A DNA stretch of 64,000 bases from Nocardia sp. CY41 (GTDB lineage Bacteria > Actinomycetota > Actinomycetes > Mycobacteriales > Mycobacteriaceae). Where the stretch lies: contig NZ_VUOS01000028.1 of NCBI RefSeq assembly GCF_009829325.1, forward strand, positions 47,297 through 111,296, written 5' to 3'. Under the pieces are notes generated by a model. The model worked only from the letters and a program-made list of their open reading frames with translations. It was not told where the DNA came from and ran no database searches. Made by a program: the position numbers and the translations under genes. Positions within the stretch are counted from its first letter, which is position 1. Each line of letters starts with the position of its first letter. Shown here piece after piece: positions 27,373 to 37,223 of the stretch.

Positions 27373-27641
27373 GCTGCCAATCGTTGCACGCCCGAGCGTC
27401 CGCTGTCCCCGTCGATCGTCGGGGGAGCAGCGCGCATGGGAACGGTGGATCCGGCGGCGCTCACCGGGCCGCCATCGAGAACTCAGCGCCGGCGTCGCCC
27501 TGGAATAGCCTCGGCCACCGCACAGTTGTCAACGCTCAACGGTGTCCACGTCCCCGCGTGGGCTCCGTGGCGAGCGGAGTCGTGGCGTGTCCGCTTCGCC
27601 GCAACCAGCACTGGAGGGAGACAGTTCCGGATGTGTAGCGC

Positions 27642-30257
27642 ATGATCGAGGGCGTGACCGACCTACCGAACCCGAGCGTCCCATCCGCTCCGCCCAGTCC
27701 ATCGGCCATGCGCCGGGCGTTGCGCAGGGCCCGCGACGGTGTCACGTTGAACGTGGACGAGGCCGCGGTGCTGTTGCACGCGACCGGCGACGATCTCGCC
27801 GACCTCTGTCGCAGCGCCGCGCGGGTGCGCGATGCCGGGCTGGCGTCCGCCGGGCGTCCGAACACGATCAGTTATTCCCGCAACGTCTTCATTCCGCTGA
27901 CCCGGCTGTGCCGGGACAAATGCCACTACTGCACCTTCGTCACGGTGCCGGGCAAGTTGCGCGCCGAGGGCAAGGGCATGTTCCTCGAACCCGACGAGGT
28001 GCTCGACATCGCTCGCCGCGGCGCCGCGCTCGGCTGCAAGGAGGCGCTGTTCACGCTGGGCGACCGGCCGGAGGATCGCTGGCCGGAGGCCGCGCAGTGG
28101 CTGGACGAGCGCGGCTACGACTCCACGCTGGACTACCTGCGCGCCGTGTCGATCATGGTGCTGGAGGAGACGGGCCTGCTGCCGCACCTCAACCCCGGCG
28201 TGATGTCCTGGGAGGAGATCGCGCGGCTCAAGCCGGTGGCGCAGTCCATGGGCATGATGCTGGAGACCACCTCCACCCGGTTGTTCACCGAGAAGGGCAA
28301 CTGCCATTACGGCAGCCCCGACAAGGACCCGGCCGTCCGGCTGCGGGCCATCACCGACGCGGGCAGGCTCTCGGTGCCCTACACCACGGGCATCCTCGTC
28401 GGCATCGGCGAGACGATGGCCGAGCGGGCCGAGTCGATCATGGCGATTCGCAAGCAGCACAAGGCGTTCGGGCACATCCAGGAAGTCATCGTGCAGAACT
28501 TCCGCGCCAAGGACGACACCGCCATGCGCGACGTCCCGGACGCGGGCCTGGAGGAATTTCTCGCCACCATCGCCGTCACCCGCGTCCTGCTCGGGCCGGA
28601 CGTGCCGGTGCAGGCGCCACCGAACCTCGTCTCGCATGCCGAGTGCCGCGCGCTGATCGAGGCGGGCATCGACGACTGGGGCGGCGTCTCGCCGGTGACG
28701 CCCGACCACGTGAACCCGGAGCGGCCGTGGCCGAACCTGGACACCCTGCGGGAGATCACCGAGGCTGCGGGCTATCAGCTGGTCGAGCGGACCTCCGCGC
28801 ACCCCAAATATGTGCGGGCGGGTAACCCGTGGGTCGACCCGCGAATCGGCGCGCACGTCGCGGCGCTCACCGACCCGGTGACCGGGCTGGCGAAGCCGGA
28901 CGCGATCCCCGCCGGGCTGCCCTGGCAGGAACCGGAGGAGTCCTGGGAGTCGGCCGGACGCGTCGACCTGAACACCGCCATCGACACCCAGGGCCGCAAC
29001 ACCGAGGCCCGCAGCGACGCGGCGCTGGGACAGGACATCGTCGGCGCCTTCGGCGACTGGGACACCATCCGCGAACAGGCGCGCGACCTCGCCGTCACGG
29101 CGCCGCAGCGGCTGGACGCCGACGTGCTCGCTGCGCTGCGCGCCGCCGAACGCGACCCGGCGGGGCTCAGCGACGCCGAATACCTCGCGCTGGCCACGGC
29201 GGACGGCGCGGAGCTGGACGCGGTCGCCGCGCTGGCCGACCGGCTGCGCCGCGACACCGTCGGCGACGACGTCACCTACGTGGTGAACCGGAACATCAAC
29301 TTCACGAACATCTGCTATACCGGGTGCCGGTTCTGCGCGTTCGCCCAGCGCAAGGGGGACGCGGACGCGTTCACCCTGAGCACGGAGGAGGTCGCCGACC
29401 GCGCCTGGGAGGCGCACGTCGACGGTGCCACCGAGGTGTGCATGCAGGGCGGCATCGACCCCGACCTGCCGGTCACCGGGTATGCGGATCTGGTGCGGGC
29501 GGTCAAACGGCGGGTGCCGTCGATGCATGTGCACGCCTTCAGCCCGATGGAGATCGTCAACGGCGCCTCGCGCGGCGGTCAGAGCGTGCGGGACTGGCTG
29601 GTCGCGCTGAAGGAAGCGGGCCTGGACACCATTCCGGGCACCGCCGCGGAGATCCTGGACGACGAGGTGCGCTGGGTGCTCACCAAGGGCAAATTGCCCA
29701 CCTCGGCGTGGATCGACGTGATCACCACCGCGCACCGGATCGGCATCCGGTCCAGCTCCACCATGATGTACGGCCACGTGGACAATCCGAAGCACTGGGT
29801 CGGGCATCTGCGCGTGCTGCGCGGAATCCAGGACGAGACCGGCGGCTTCACCGAATTCGTGCTGCTGCCGTTCGTGCATCAGAGCGCGCCGCTGTACCTG
29901 GCGGGCGCCGCCCGTCCCGGGCCGACCAACCGGGACAACCGCGCCGCGCACGCGCTGGCCAGGATCATGCTGCACGGCCGGATCCGTAACATCCAGACCA
30001 GCTGGGTCAAGCTCGGCACCACCGGGACCCGGGTGATGCTCGAGAGCGGGGCCAACGATCTGGGCGGCACGTTGATGGAGGAGACCATCTCCCGGATGGC
30101 GGGCTCGCAGCACGGTTCGGCGAAGACCGTCGCCGAACTCGTGGAGATCGCCGCGGGCATCGGGCGACCGGCCCGGGAACGGACGACGACCTACGGCGTG
30201 CCCGAGCACAAGAGGCTCTCCGCTGCCTCGGGACTGCAGGCCGTGCTGGTGGAGTGA
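27642..30257 (+). CDS. fbiC: FO synthase FbiC (CofG-CofH fusion)
   Basis: The 871-aa protein contains both radical-SAM halves. The CofG-like half has CRDKCHYC (Cys90/94/97), and the CofH-like half has CYTGCRFC (Cys558/562/565). It joins 5-amino-6-ribitylamino-uracil and tyrosine to give FO, the chromophore of coenzyme F420. Length and sequence match the mycobacterial protein (856 aa). The start is ATG 27642; GTG 27654 (MTDLPNP) is equally possible as neither has a strong ribosome site. It is divergent from the PH-domain pair and followed by a hairpin. Confidence 0.97.
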   Translation: MIEGVTDLPNPSVPSAPPSPSAMRRALRRARDGVTLNVDEAAVLLHATGDDLADLCRSAARVRDAGLASAGRPNTISYSRNVFIPLTRLCRDKCHYCTFVTVPGKLRAEGKGMFLEPDEVLDIARRGAALGCKEALFTLGDRPEDRWPEAAQWLDERGYDSTLDYLRAVSIMVLEETGLLPHLNPGVMSWEEIARLKPVAQSMGMMLETTSTRLFTEKGNCHYGSPDKDPAVRLRAITDAGRLSVPYTTGILVGIGETMAERAESIMAIRKQHKAFGHIQEVIVQNFRAKDDTAMRDVPDAGLEEFLATIAVTRVLLGPDVPVQAPPNLVSHAECRALIEAGIDDWGGVSPVTPDHVNPERPWPNLDTLREITEAAGYQLVERTSAHPKYVRAGNPWVDPRIGAHVAALTDPVTGLAKPDAIPAGLPWQEPEESWESAGRVDLNTAIDTQGRNTEARSDAALGQDIVGAFGDWDTIREQARDLAVTAPQRLDADVLAALRAAERDPAGLSDAEYLALATADGAELDAVAALADRLRRDTVGDDVTYVVNRNINFTNICYTGCRFCAFAQRKGDADAFTLSTEEVADRAWEAHVDGATEVCMQGGIDPDLPVTGYADLVRAVKRRVPSMHVHAFSPMEIVNGASRGGQSVRDWLVALKEAGLDTIPGTAAEILDDEVRWVLTKGKLPTSAWIDVITTAHRIGIRSSSTMMYGHVDNPKHWVGHLRVLRGIQDETGGFTEFVLLPFVHQSAPLYLAGAARPGPTNRDNRAAHALARIMLHGRIRNIQTSWVKLGTTGTRVMLESGANDLGGTLMEETISRMAGSQHGSAKTVAELVEIAAGIGRPARERTTTYGVPEHKRLSAASGLQAVLVE

Positions 30258-30264
30258 CTCGTGG

Positions 30265-30296
30265 GGTGGCTCGCTCGTCGACGACGGCGAGCCACC
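30265..30296 (+). terminator. Hairpin downstream of fbiC
   Basis: GGTGGCTCGC (30265-30274) and GCGAGCCACC (30287-30296) form a perfect 10-bp stem seven bases after the fbiC stop, with a loop that is itself partly palindromic (CGTCGACG). There is no T-run. Confidence 0.65.
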
Positions 30297-30575
30297 GATA
30301 GGCGATAGGCGTCACCCCGGTGCGATCGGTTCTCGGGTCCGCCGCAGGCGACCGAGACCGGCGCAATGACCGATCGGTCGCGGCGCACTCCGTCGTTACC
30401 TCGGACTTCGAGGTCCGCACCGCGCACGGCGGGTGGCGGAGTCGATTTCGTCCCTCGCGCCGTCGTGCGCACGGCCGGAAGTTAGGGCAGGCTGACCAGT
30501 AGTAACGTGGGGTGCCGGGATAGGGTTTCGCCGGGCGGACCATCCCGCAGGCGAGGACAGACTAGGAGAGCGGCA
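30297..30575. promoter_or_regulatory. fdxC-dapC upstream region with 12-bp palindrome
   Basis: No gene is seen. GACCGATCGGTC at 30368-30379 is a perfect 12-bp palindrome about 200 bases before fdxC and could be an operator. GATAGGGT near 30521 may act as a -10 region for fdxC. Confidence 0.35.
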
Positions 30576-30899
30576 GTGCCGTACATCATCGCTGAACCGT
30601 GCGTTGACGTGAAGGACAAGGCATGCATCGAGGAATGCCCCGTGGACTGCATCTACGAGGGCGGCCGCATGCTGTACATCCATCCCGACGAGTGCGTGGA
30701 CTGTGGTGCATGTGAGCCGGTGTGCCCGGTGGAGGCGATCTTCTACGAAGACGACACCCCGGACCAGTGGAGCGGATACGTGAACGCCAACGTCGATTTC
30801 TTCGACGAGCTGGGCTCGCCCGGTGGCGCCACCAAGGTCGGCAAGGTCGACTACGACCCGCCGTTCATCAAGGAACTGCCTCCGATGGCGAGTGAGTGA
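30576..30899 (+). CDS. fdxC: 7Fe ferredoxin (FdxA/FdxC type)
   Basis: The start is GTG 30576 after AGGAGAG. The 107-aa ferredoxin has CVDVKDKACIEECPVDC at residues 9-25 and CVDCGACEPVC at 40-50. By comparison with 7Fe ferredoxins, Cys9, 17 and 50 hold a [3Fe-4S] cluster, and Cys21, 40, 43 and 46 hold a [4Fe-4S] cluster. It transfers electrons in the cytoplasm, partners unknown. It abuts dapC, as Rv1177-Rv1178 in M. tuberculosis. Confidence 0.95.
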   Translation: MPYIIAEPCVDVKDKACIEECPVDCIYEGGRMLYIHPDECVDCGACEPVCPVEAIFYEDDTPDQWSGYVNANVDFFDELGSPGGATKVGKVDYDPPFIKELPPMASE

Positions 30900-30907
30900 G
30901 ATCTGAC

Positions 30908-32014
30908 GTGTCACCGCGTGGCCGGGTGAGCAGCCTGCTACCCGATTTCCCCTGGGACACCATCGCTTCGGTGAAGGTTCGAGCGGCCGCCCACCCCGGC
31001 GGGATCGTCGATCTGTCCGTCGGCACTCCGGTCGACCCGGTCGACCCGCTGATCCGGACGGCGCTGAACTCCGTCGCCGAGGTGCCCGGCTACCCGACCA
31101 CGCACGGCACCCCCGAACTCCGCGCGGCCGCGGTCGACGCGCTGAAGCGGCGTTACGGGATCACCGGCCTCCAGACCGCGGCCGTGTTGCCCGCGATCGG
31201 CACCAAAGAGCTGATCGCGGGCCTGCCCCGGCTGCTCGGGCTCGGTGCGGGCGACCTCGTCGTCATCCCCGAGGTCGCCTATCCCACCTATGAGGTCGGC
31301 GCGCTGCTGGCGGGCGCGCAGGTGTTGCGCGCCGATGGGCTGACCAGGCTCGGTCCGCAGAACCCGGCGTTGATCTACGTCAACTCGCCGTCCAACCCGA
31401 CCGGCCGGGTGCTCGGCGTGGAGCATCTGCGCAAGGTGGTCGCCTTCGCCAGGGAGCGCGGCGCGATCGTCGCGTCCGACGAGTGCTACCTGGGACTGGC
31501 GTGGGAGGGCCGCGCGGTCTCCTTGCTCGACCCGGAGGTGTGCGAGGGCGACCACACCAACCTGCTGGCCGTGCACTCGCTGTCCAAGACCTCCAATCTG
31601 GCCAGCTATCGCGCCGGTTTCGTGACGGGCGACCCCGCGCTGATCGCCGAGCTGCTCGAAGTGCGCAAGCACGCGGGCATGATGGTGCCGTTCCCGATCC
31701 AGGCCGCGATGACCGCCGCGCTCAGCGACGACGCGCACGAGGCGCGCCAGCGCGAGCGGTATCGCGCGCGCCGTGACGTGTTGCGGAAGGCGCTGGAAGG
31801 CGCGGGTTTCCGGATCGATCACTCCGAGGCGGGCCTGTATCTGTGGTCCACCCGCGGCGAGTCCTGCCGGACCACCCTGGACTGGCTGGCCGAACGCGGC
31901 ATCCTCGCCGCTCCGGGCGACTTCTACGGCCCCGGCGCGAGCGAGCACGTGCGGATCGCGCTCACCGCGACGGACGAGCGGATCGCGGCGGCGGCCGAAC
32001 GCCTGGCCGGCTGA
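30908..32014 (+). CDS. dapC: Succinyldiaminopimelate transaminase DapC (actinobacterial type)
   Basis: The 368-aa class I/II PLP aminotransferase has the Schiff-base Lys227 in HSLSKTSNL, YVNSPSNPTGRVL, and the active-site Arg in SYRAGF. The TIGR03539-like DapC group is next to ferredoxin in mycobacteria. It acts in lysine/meso-DAP synthesis, converting N-succinyl-2-amino-6-ketopimelate to N-succinyl-LL-DAP. dapD and dapE are nearby at 39.8-42.2 kb. GTG 30908 follows GTGAG; the alternative GTG 30896 overlaps the fdxC stop. Another DapC-type enzyme may exist elsewhere in the genome, so specificity is inferred. Confidence 0.87.
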   Translation: MSPRGRVSSLLPDFPWDTIASVKVRAAAHPGGIVDLSVGTPVDPVDPLIRTALNSVAEVPGYPTTHGTPELRAAAVDALKRRYGITGLQTAAVLPAIGTKELIAGLPRLLGLGAGDLVVIPEVAYPTYEVGALLAGAQVLRADGLTRLGPQNPALIYVNSPSNPTGRVLGVEHLRKVVAFARERGAIVASDECYLGLAWEGRAVSLLDPEVCEGDHTNLLAVHSLSKTSNLASYRAGFVTGDPALIAELLEVRKHAGMMVPFPIQAAMTAALSDDAHEARQRERYRARRDVLRKALEGAGFRIDHSEAGLYLWSTRGESCRTTLDWLAERGILAAPGDFYGPGASEHVRIALTATDERIAAAAERLAG

Positions 32015-32117
32015 CCGGCAGCGCTGCGACGCAGGCCAGCTCGCTCGATCGGCGGCCTCCCTGATTCCGGGTGTGTCGGCACCCGTGCGCGCCTGCGCGC
32101 GCGAGCTAGCCTGAGGT

Positions 32118-33749
<1,632 letters not shown>

Positions 33750-34613
33750 CTAAATCAGCGGCTTGCCCTGCCGCAGCCGCCTGCGCAGGTCGAAGTGGTA
33801 GGCGTTGAGCGGGAACATCCGGGCCGGCTTCGGCAGTCGCCGGTGCACCGCGCCGATGGCCCGCAGCAGCCGGTCCAAGCGACGCTGGTCGCGGTCGCTC
33901 CAGGTCATGCCCATCTCGTTTCGCAGGTGCTGGGGAAGCAGCCCGGTGACGATGAAACGCTGCAGTCCGGCGAAGGCCACCTGCACCGGGCGCGGCATCA
34001 TCTTCAGATCGATCAGCCCGTTGAAGTACTCCCGCAGCTCCGGCTCGATCCCGCGCAGCTTCAGGTTCTCGTCCCAGTACCGCTGGAACGCCGCGCGATC
34101 GGCAGGCCACATCTCCGGCCGCATCTGCAGGGTGGTGCCCAGCCGCGCGGCGTAAGCGTAGAAGGCGTCGGCGGTGGCGGGGTCCATCGGGCCGTGCATG
34201 CGGGTGTAGAGGTCATCGATGCCCCAGTACAGGCAGGCGGCGACCCACAGTTGGAGGTTCGGATCGAAAGCGTTGTACTTCACCGGGCTCGTCGCCGTGG
34301 AGCGCACCGACCGGTGCGACACGTTGACGGCCTCGCGGTAGGCGTCGCGTTCGTCGTCCGATCCCAGCAGCGCGACGGCTATGTAGGTCAGTGTGGTGCG
34401 CAGCCGTTTGATCGGATGCAGCGTGACCTTGCCGCTGTCGACGGTGCTCTCCAGGACGCCGCGGCCCACCGGGCGCAGGCTCAGCTGCATGATGACGTTG
34501 GCGGCGCCGCCGAGGAAGGCGGCGATGCCGTCCACGTACTCGGTGACGGTCTCCGGGGTGAGAGCCGGGCTCGGGTCCGGCTCGTGTTCGGCGGTGCGCA
34601 GCGGCGCGGTCAT
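33750..34613 (-). CDS. MpaB/DUF2236-family oxygenase-like protein, copy 1
   Basis: The start is ATG 34613 (MTAPLRTAEHEPDPS); the 287-aa protein carries the DUF2236 pattern. That includes KRLRTTLTYIAVALLG at about residues 69-84, VNVSHRSVR around His100, FDPNLQLWVAACLYWG and the MGMTW element near the end. Family members include heme-containing latex-clearing oxygenases and MpaB of mycophenolic acid synthesis; the substrate here is unknown. The gene is convergent with pruA with no gap, is divergent from a TetR gene, and has a paralogue at 36236-37087. Confidence 0.82.
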   Translation of the reverse strand: MTAPLRTAEHEPDPSPALTPETVTEYVDGIAAFLGGAANVIMQLSLRPVGRGVLESTVDSGKVTLHPIKRLRTTLTYIAVALLGSDDERDAYREAVNVSHRSVRSTATSPVKYNAFDPNLQLWVAACLYWGIDDLYTRMHGPMDPATADAFYAYAARLGTTLQMRPEMWPADRAAFQRYWDENLKLRGIEPELREYFNGLIDLKMMPRPVQVAFAGLQRFIVTGLLPQHLRNEMGMTWSDRDQRRLDRLLRAIGAVHRRLPKPARMFPLNAYHFDLRRRLRQGKPLI

Positions 34614-34655
34614 CGTCGACCTCGTCTTTCCTGTCCGCCCGATCCCGGAGAATCG

Positions 34656-34770
34656 GTCGATGAGAAGATTATGCCCTAACATTCTCATCGACTCGCACAC
34701 CTGTCAATGACACGTAACGGCGGTGACGGTATGCGATGCTGAAAGTGTCATCGTTTCGCTATCGCGATAG
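34656..34770. promoter_or_regulatory. Candidate operators between MpaB copy 1 and tetR
   Basis: Three perfect dyads occupy this 166-base divergent region. GTCGATGAGAA at 34656-34666 pairs with TTCTCATCGAC at 34682-34692 (11 bp, 15-base spacer). TGTCA-A-TGACA lies at 34702-34712, and the 12-bp palindrome CTATCGCGATAG lies at 34759-34770, nine bases before the tetR ATG. The last fits an autoregulatory TetR operator; the first could control the oxygenase. Confidence 0.5.
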
Positions 34771-34779
34771 GGTTGAGCC

Positions 34780-35412
34780 ATGGCCAGGCTGACCAGACTG
34801 CTGCCGCTGGTGCGCAGCGCTGCACCCGAGGATCGCAACCAGGCGCGGGTATTGGACGCGGCGCTGCTGGCGTTCCTCGACTTCGGCATCAAGCGCACCA
34901 GCATGGTGGAGGTGGCGCGCCGCGGCGGATTGTCCCTGGCCACGCTCTATCGCCGCTTCGCGAGCAAGTCCGATCTGATCAGGGCCGTCGGGCTGCGGCA
35001 GACTCGCGATTTCATCGAGGAGGTCGACGCCGCGCTCCAGCGCCAGGTGGACCGGAACGCGAGCGCGCAGGACCAGATCGTCGAACTGTTCGCCGCGTTC
35101 ATCAACGGCTTGCGCGGAAATCAGCTGATCCACCGACTGCTGGCCACCGAGCCCGAATTGGTGCTGCCCTACCTCACCACCCAGGGGGCCCCGGTCATCG
35201 AACTCGGCCGGGACTACCTCGCCGAGTTCATCACGCGCTTGCAGCGGGAAGGCAAACTGCCGGAATACGATCCGGAGCCCTTGGCCGAGATGATCGCTCG
35301 CACCGCGCTGTCGTTGGCGCTGACGCCGCAGACCGTCATCCCGCTCGGTGACGACGCGTCGATACGGCAGTTCGCGCGCGACCACGTCGTGGTGTCGTTC
35401 CGGGTGCGCTGA
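34780..35412 (+). CDS. TetR-family transcriptional regulator
   Basis: The 210-aa protein has the N-terminal TetR HTH at about residues 22-68 (ARVLDAALLAFLDFGIKRTS, VARRGGLSLATLYRRFASK) and an all-helical ligand/dimer domain. It sits between the two MpaB-like genes, divergent from copy 1 and followed by a convergent secreted protein. Control of the oxygenase genes is inferred from this position and from the palindromes upstream. Confidence 0.92.
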   Translation: MARLTRLLPLVRSAAPEDRNQARVLDAALLAFLDFGIKRTSMVEVARRGGLSLATLYRRFASKSDLIRAVGLRQTRDFIEEVDAALQRQVDRNASAQDQIVELFAAFINGLRGNQLIHRLLATEPELVLPYLTTQGAPVIELGRDYLAEFITRLQREGKLPEYDPEPLAEMIARTALSLALTPQTVIPLGDDASIRQFARDHVVVSFRVR

Positions 35413-35419
35413 ACCGGGC

Positions 35420-36139
35420 TCAGCGAGGCTGGGCGAATCCCAGGATCATCGCTCCGAGCGCGGCCATGACGTCCGCGGTCTGCTCGGCCGCCGTGCCGCG
35501 GGTGTGCGCGGTCACCGCGAAACCGGGGCCGTAGGACGCCGAGGCCACCTCCGGCTCCCCGGCATCCGACCAGCCCCATTTGGTGCCCTGCACGAACGGC
35601 CAGCGCGCGGTGCCCCAGTCCTGTTCGGTGCCGTCTCGGGCTGTCGATCCCGCCGCGGCCATCCATTCGAAGATCGGCGATCCCGGGTCCGTGCGCAGTT
35701 TGGTGGCGAGGAAGTCCGACACATCCGCGGCGCTGGTGGCTCCCGCGCCCCAGTTCGGCCCGGGCGCCGTCTCGTGCAAGCCGTATTCGGCGGCGATGGC
35801 GGCGATCGCCTGGGGATACTTCGCCTCCATCACGGTCGCCGCTCCATCATCGGAATAGCGAATCATTTGCTCGCTGAGCATGCGGTCCTCAGGCGAGCCG
35901 TCGCCGTGGCGCAAGGCGTAATCGGCCAAGAACAGTTTGGCCAACGACAGGCTCGCGCGCGACTCGTGTTCGTTCGCCGTGCCCCAGCCGATGCCGACCG
36001 ACGTGCGGACCGAGAGAGCCGTGCGCGGCGGAATCGCGGCTACCTCGGTCTCTGCCGGGGGCTCTGCGCAGGCGACCGGCGCGGCCAGGGCCAGGAACGC
36101 TCCCGCGACGAGGGCGGTCGTCGTCATTCGACAGCGCAT
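35420..36139 (-). CDS. Secreted beta-lactamase-fold protein with altered active site
   Basis: The 239-aa precursor has a signal peptide (TALVAGAFLALAAPVACAEP; a lipobox is poor). The mature part resembles class A beta-lactamase/PBP-like folds. SLAK in RASLSLAKLFLADYAL fits the SxxK motif, YSDD in IRYSDDGAAT sits where SDN is expected, and KWGWSD takes the place of KTG. The general base Glu/Omega loop is not evident, so classical beta-lactamase activity is doubtful; mycobacterial LppW-like proteins are comparable. It lies tail to tail with tetR and upstream of nothing but MpaB copy 2. Confidence 0.65.
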   Translation of the reverse strand: MRCRMTTTALVAGAFLALAAPVACAEPPAETEVAAIPPRTALSVRTSVGIGWGTANEHESRASLSLAKLFLADYALRHGDGSPEDRMLSEQMIRYSDDGAATVMEAKYPQAIAAIAAEYGLHETAPGPNWGAGATSAADVSDFLATKLRTDPGSPIFEWMAAAGSTARDGTEQDWGTARWPFVQGTKWGWSDAGEPEVASASYGPGFAVTAHTRGTAAEQTADVMAALGAMILGFAQPR

Positions 36140-36235
36140 CTTCTCCTCCTGGCTCGCGGCGGCGACGGTCCGTCGATCGGGTGGATGAGATCCGATTGCC
36201 CAGAGATTGCTCTGCGAAACGGCGCGCGCGTTCGC

Positions 36236-37087
36236 TCACACCAGGCGCAGACCGAGCAGCCGCCGGACGCGCATGTCGAGGAGGCAGGCGTTGAGGGGGA
36301 AAGCGCGGACCGGGCGCGGCAGCCGGGACTCTGTCGCCCCGACCGCGTGCAGGATGCGGGCGAGCGCGCGCTCGTCGCGATCGGTCCAGGTCATGCCCAT
36401 TTCCTCGCGCAGGTGCGGGGGCAGCAAGCCGGTCACGAAGAAGCGGTGCAGGCGCCCGAACGCCAGCTGCGCGGGTCGCGGGAGCATGCGCAGATCGATG
36501 AGGTCGTCGAAATAGGCGCGGATCGTGGGGTCGATGCTGGTCTTCGCGAGGTTCGCGGCCCAGTACTCGTCGAAGGCCCGACGGTCGGCGGGCCACATCG
36601 TTTCGGGCATCTGGAGGGTGGTGCCCAGCCGGGCGCCGAGGTGGTAGAACGCATCGGCGGTGGCATCGTCCATCGGGCCGTGCATCCGCTCGTAGAGATC
36701 CCGCGCCCCCCAATGCAGGCAAGCCGCGACCCAGAGTTGCAGCTCGGGGTCGAAGGCGTTGTAGCGCACCGGACTCGAAGCGGTCGAGCGGACCGGGCGA
36801 TGCGAGACGTTCACCGCTTCCCGGTAGGCGGCGCGCTCCTCGTCGGTGCCGAGCATCGCCACGGAGAGGTAGGTCAGCGTGGTGCGCAGCCGTTTGACCG
36901 GGTGCAGCATGACGTTTCCGCTGTGCACCGTGCTTTCCAGCACGCCGTAGCCGACCGGCGGAGTGCTCAGTTGCATGACGACGTTGGCCACGCCTCCGAA
37001 CAGGCCGGCGACGCCGTCGATGTACTGCCCGATGTCGAAGGAGTCCGGCGGTTTGGGGCGATGCGTCGCGGGAAGTGACCTGGTCAT
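36236..37087 (-). CDS. MpaB/DUF2236-family oxygenase-like protein, copy 2
   Basis: The start is ATG 37087 (MTRSLPATHRPKPPDSF); 283 aa. It aligns along the whole length with copy 1 and by eye is roughly two thirds identical. Shared blocks include KRLRTTLTY, AYREAVNVSHR, RYNAFDP/KYNAFDP, LQLWVAACL and RMHGPMD. The same putative ligand His (VNVSHRPVR) and RTT motif are kept, so both copies look functional. The two genes result from a tandem duplication now separated by tetR and the beta-lactamase-fold gene. The 136 bases upstream contain a TGTCA-type half site (37147-37151). Confidence 0.82.
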   Translation of the reverse strand: MTRSLPATHRPKPPDSFDIGQYIDGVAGLFGGVANVVMQLSTPPVGYGVLESTVHSGNVMLHPVKRLRTTLTYLSVAMLGTDEERAAYREAVNVSHRPVRSTASSPVRYNAFDPELQLWVAACLHWGARDLYERMHGPMDDATADAFYHLGARLGTTLQMPETMWPADRRAFDEYWAANLAKTSIDPTIRAYFDDLIDLRMLPRPAQLAFGRLHRFFVTGLLPPHLREEMGMTWTDRDERALARILHAVGATESRLPRPVRAFPLNACLLDMRVRRLLGLRLV

Positions 37088-37223
37088 CGTCGACCTCGCA
37101 GTACTGAGAGAGCTATGCGACAACGGTCTCACCACGTCAGTGGGAGTGTCAACCGTCACATTCGTGCCCGGTTCGGGCAGGACGCCGCTACTTCGCCGCG
37201 GACCCGCGAAGTAGCGTGAGCGA

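Noticed and set aside
27663..30209. 848-codon frame antisense to fbiC
   Set aside because: Shadow frame with Gly/Arg/His bias; the plus strand encodes both radical-SAM cores.
33750..37087. Cassette as a mobile element
   Set aside because: No transposase, integrase, terminal inverted repeats or tRNA target was seen at the borders.
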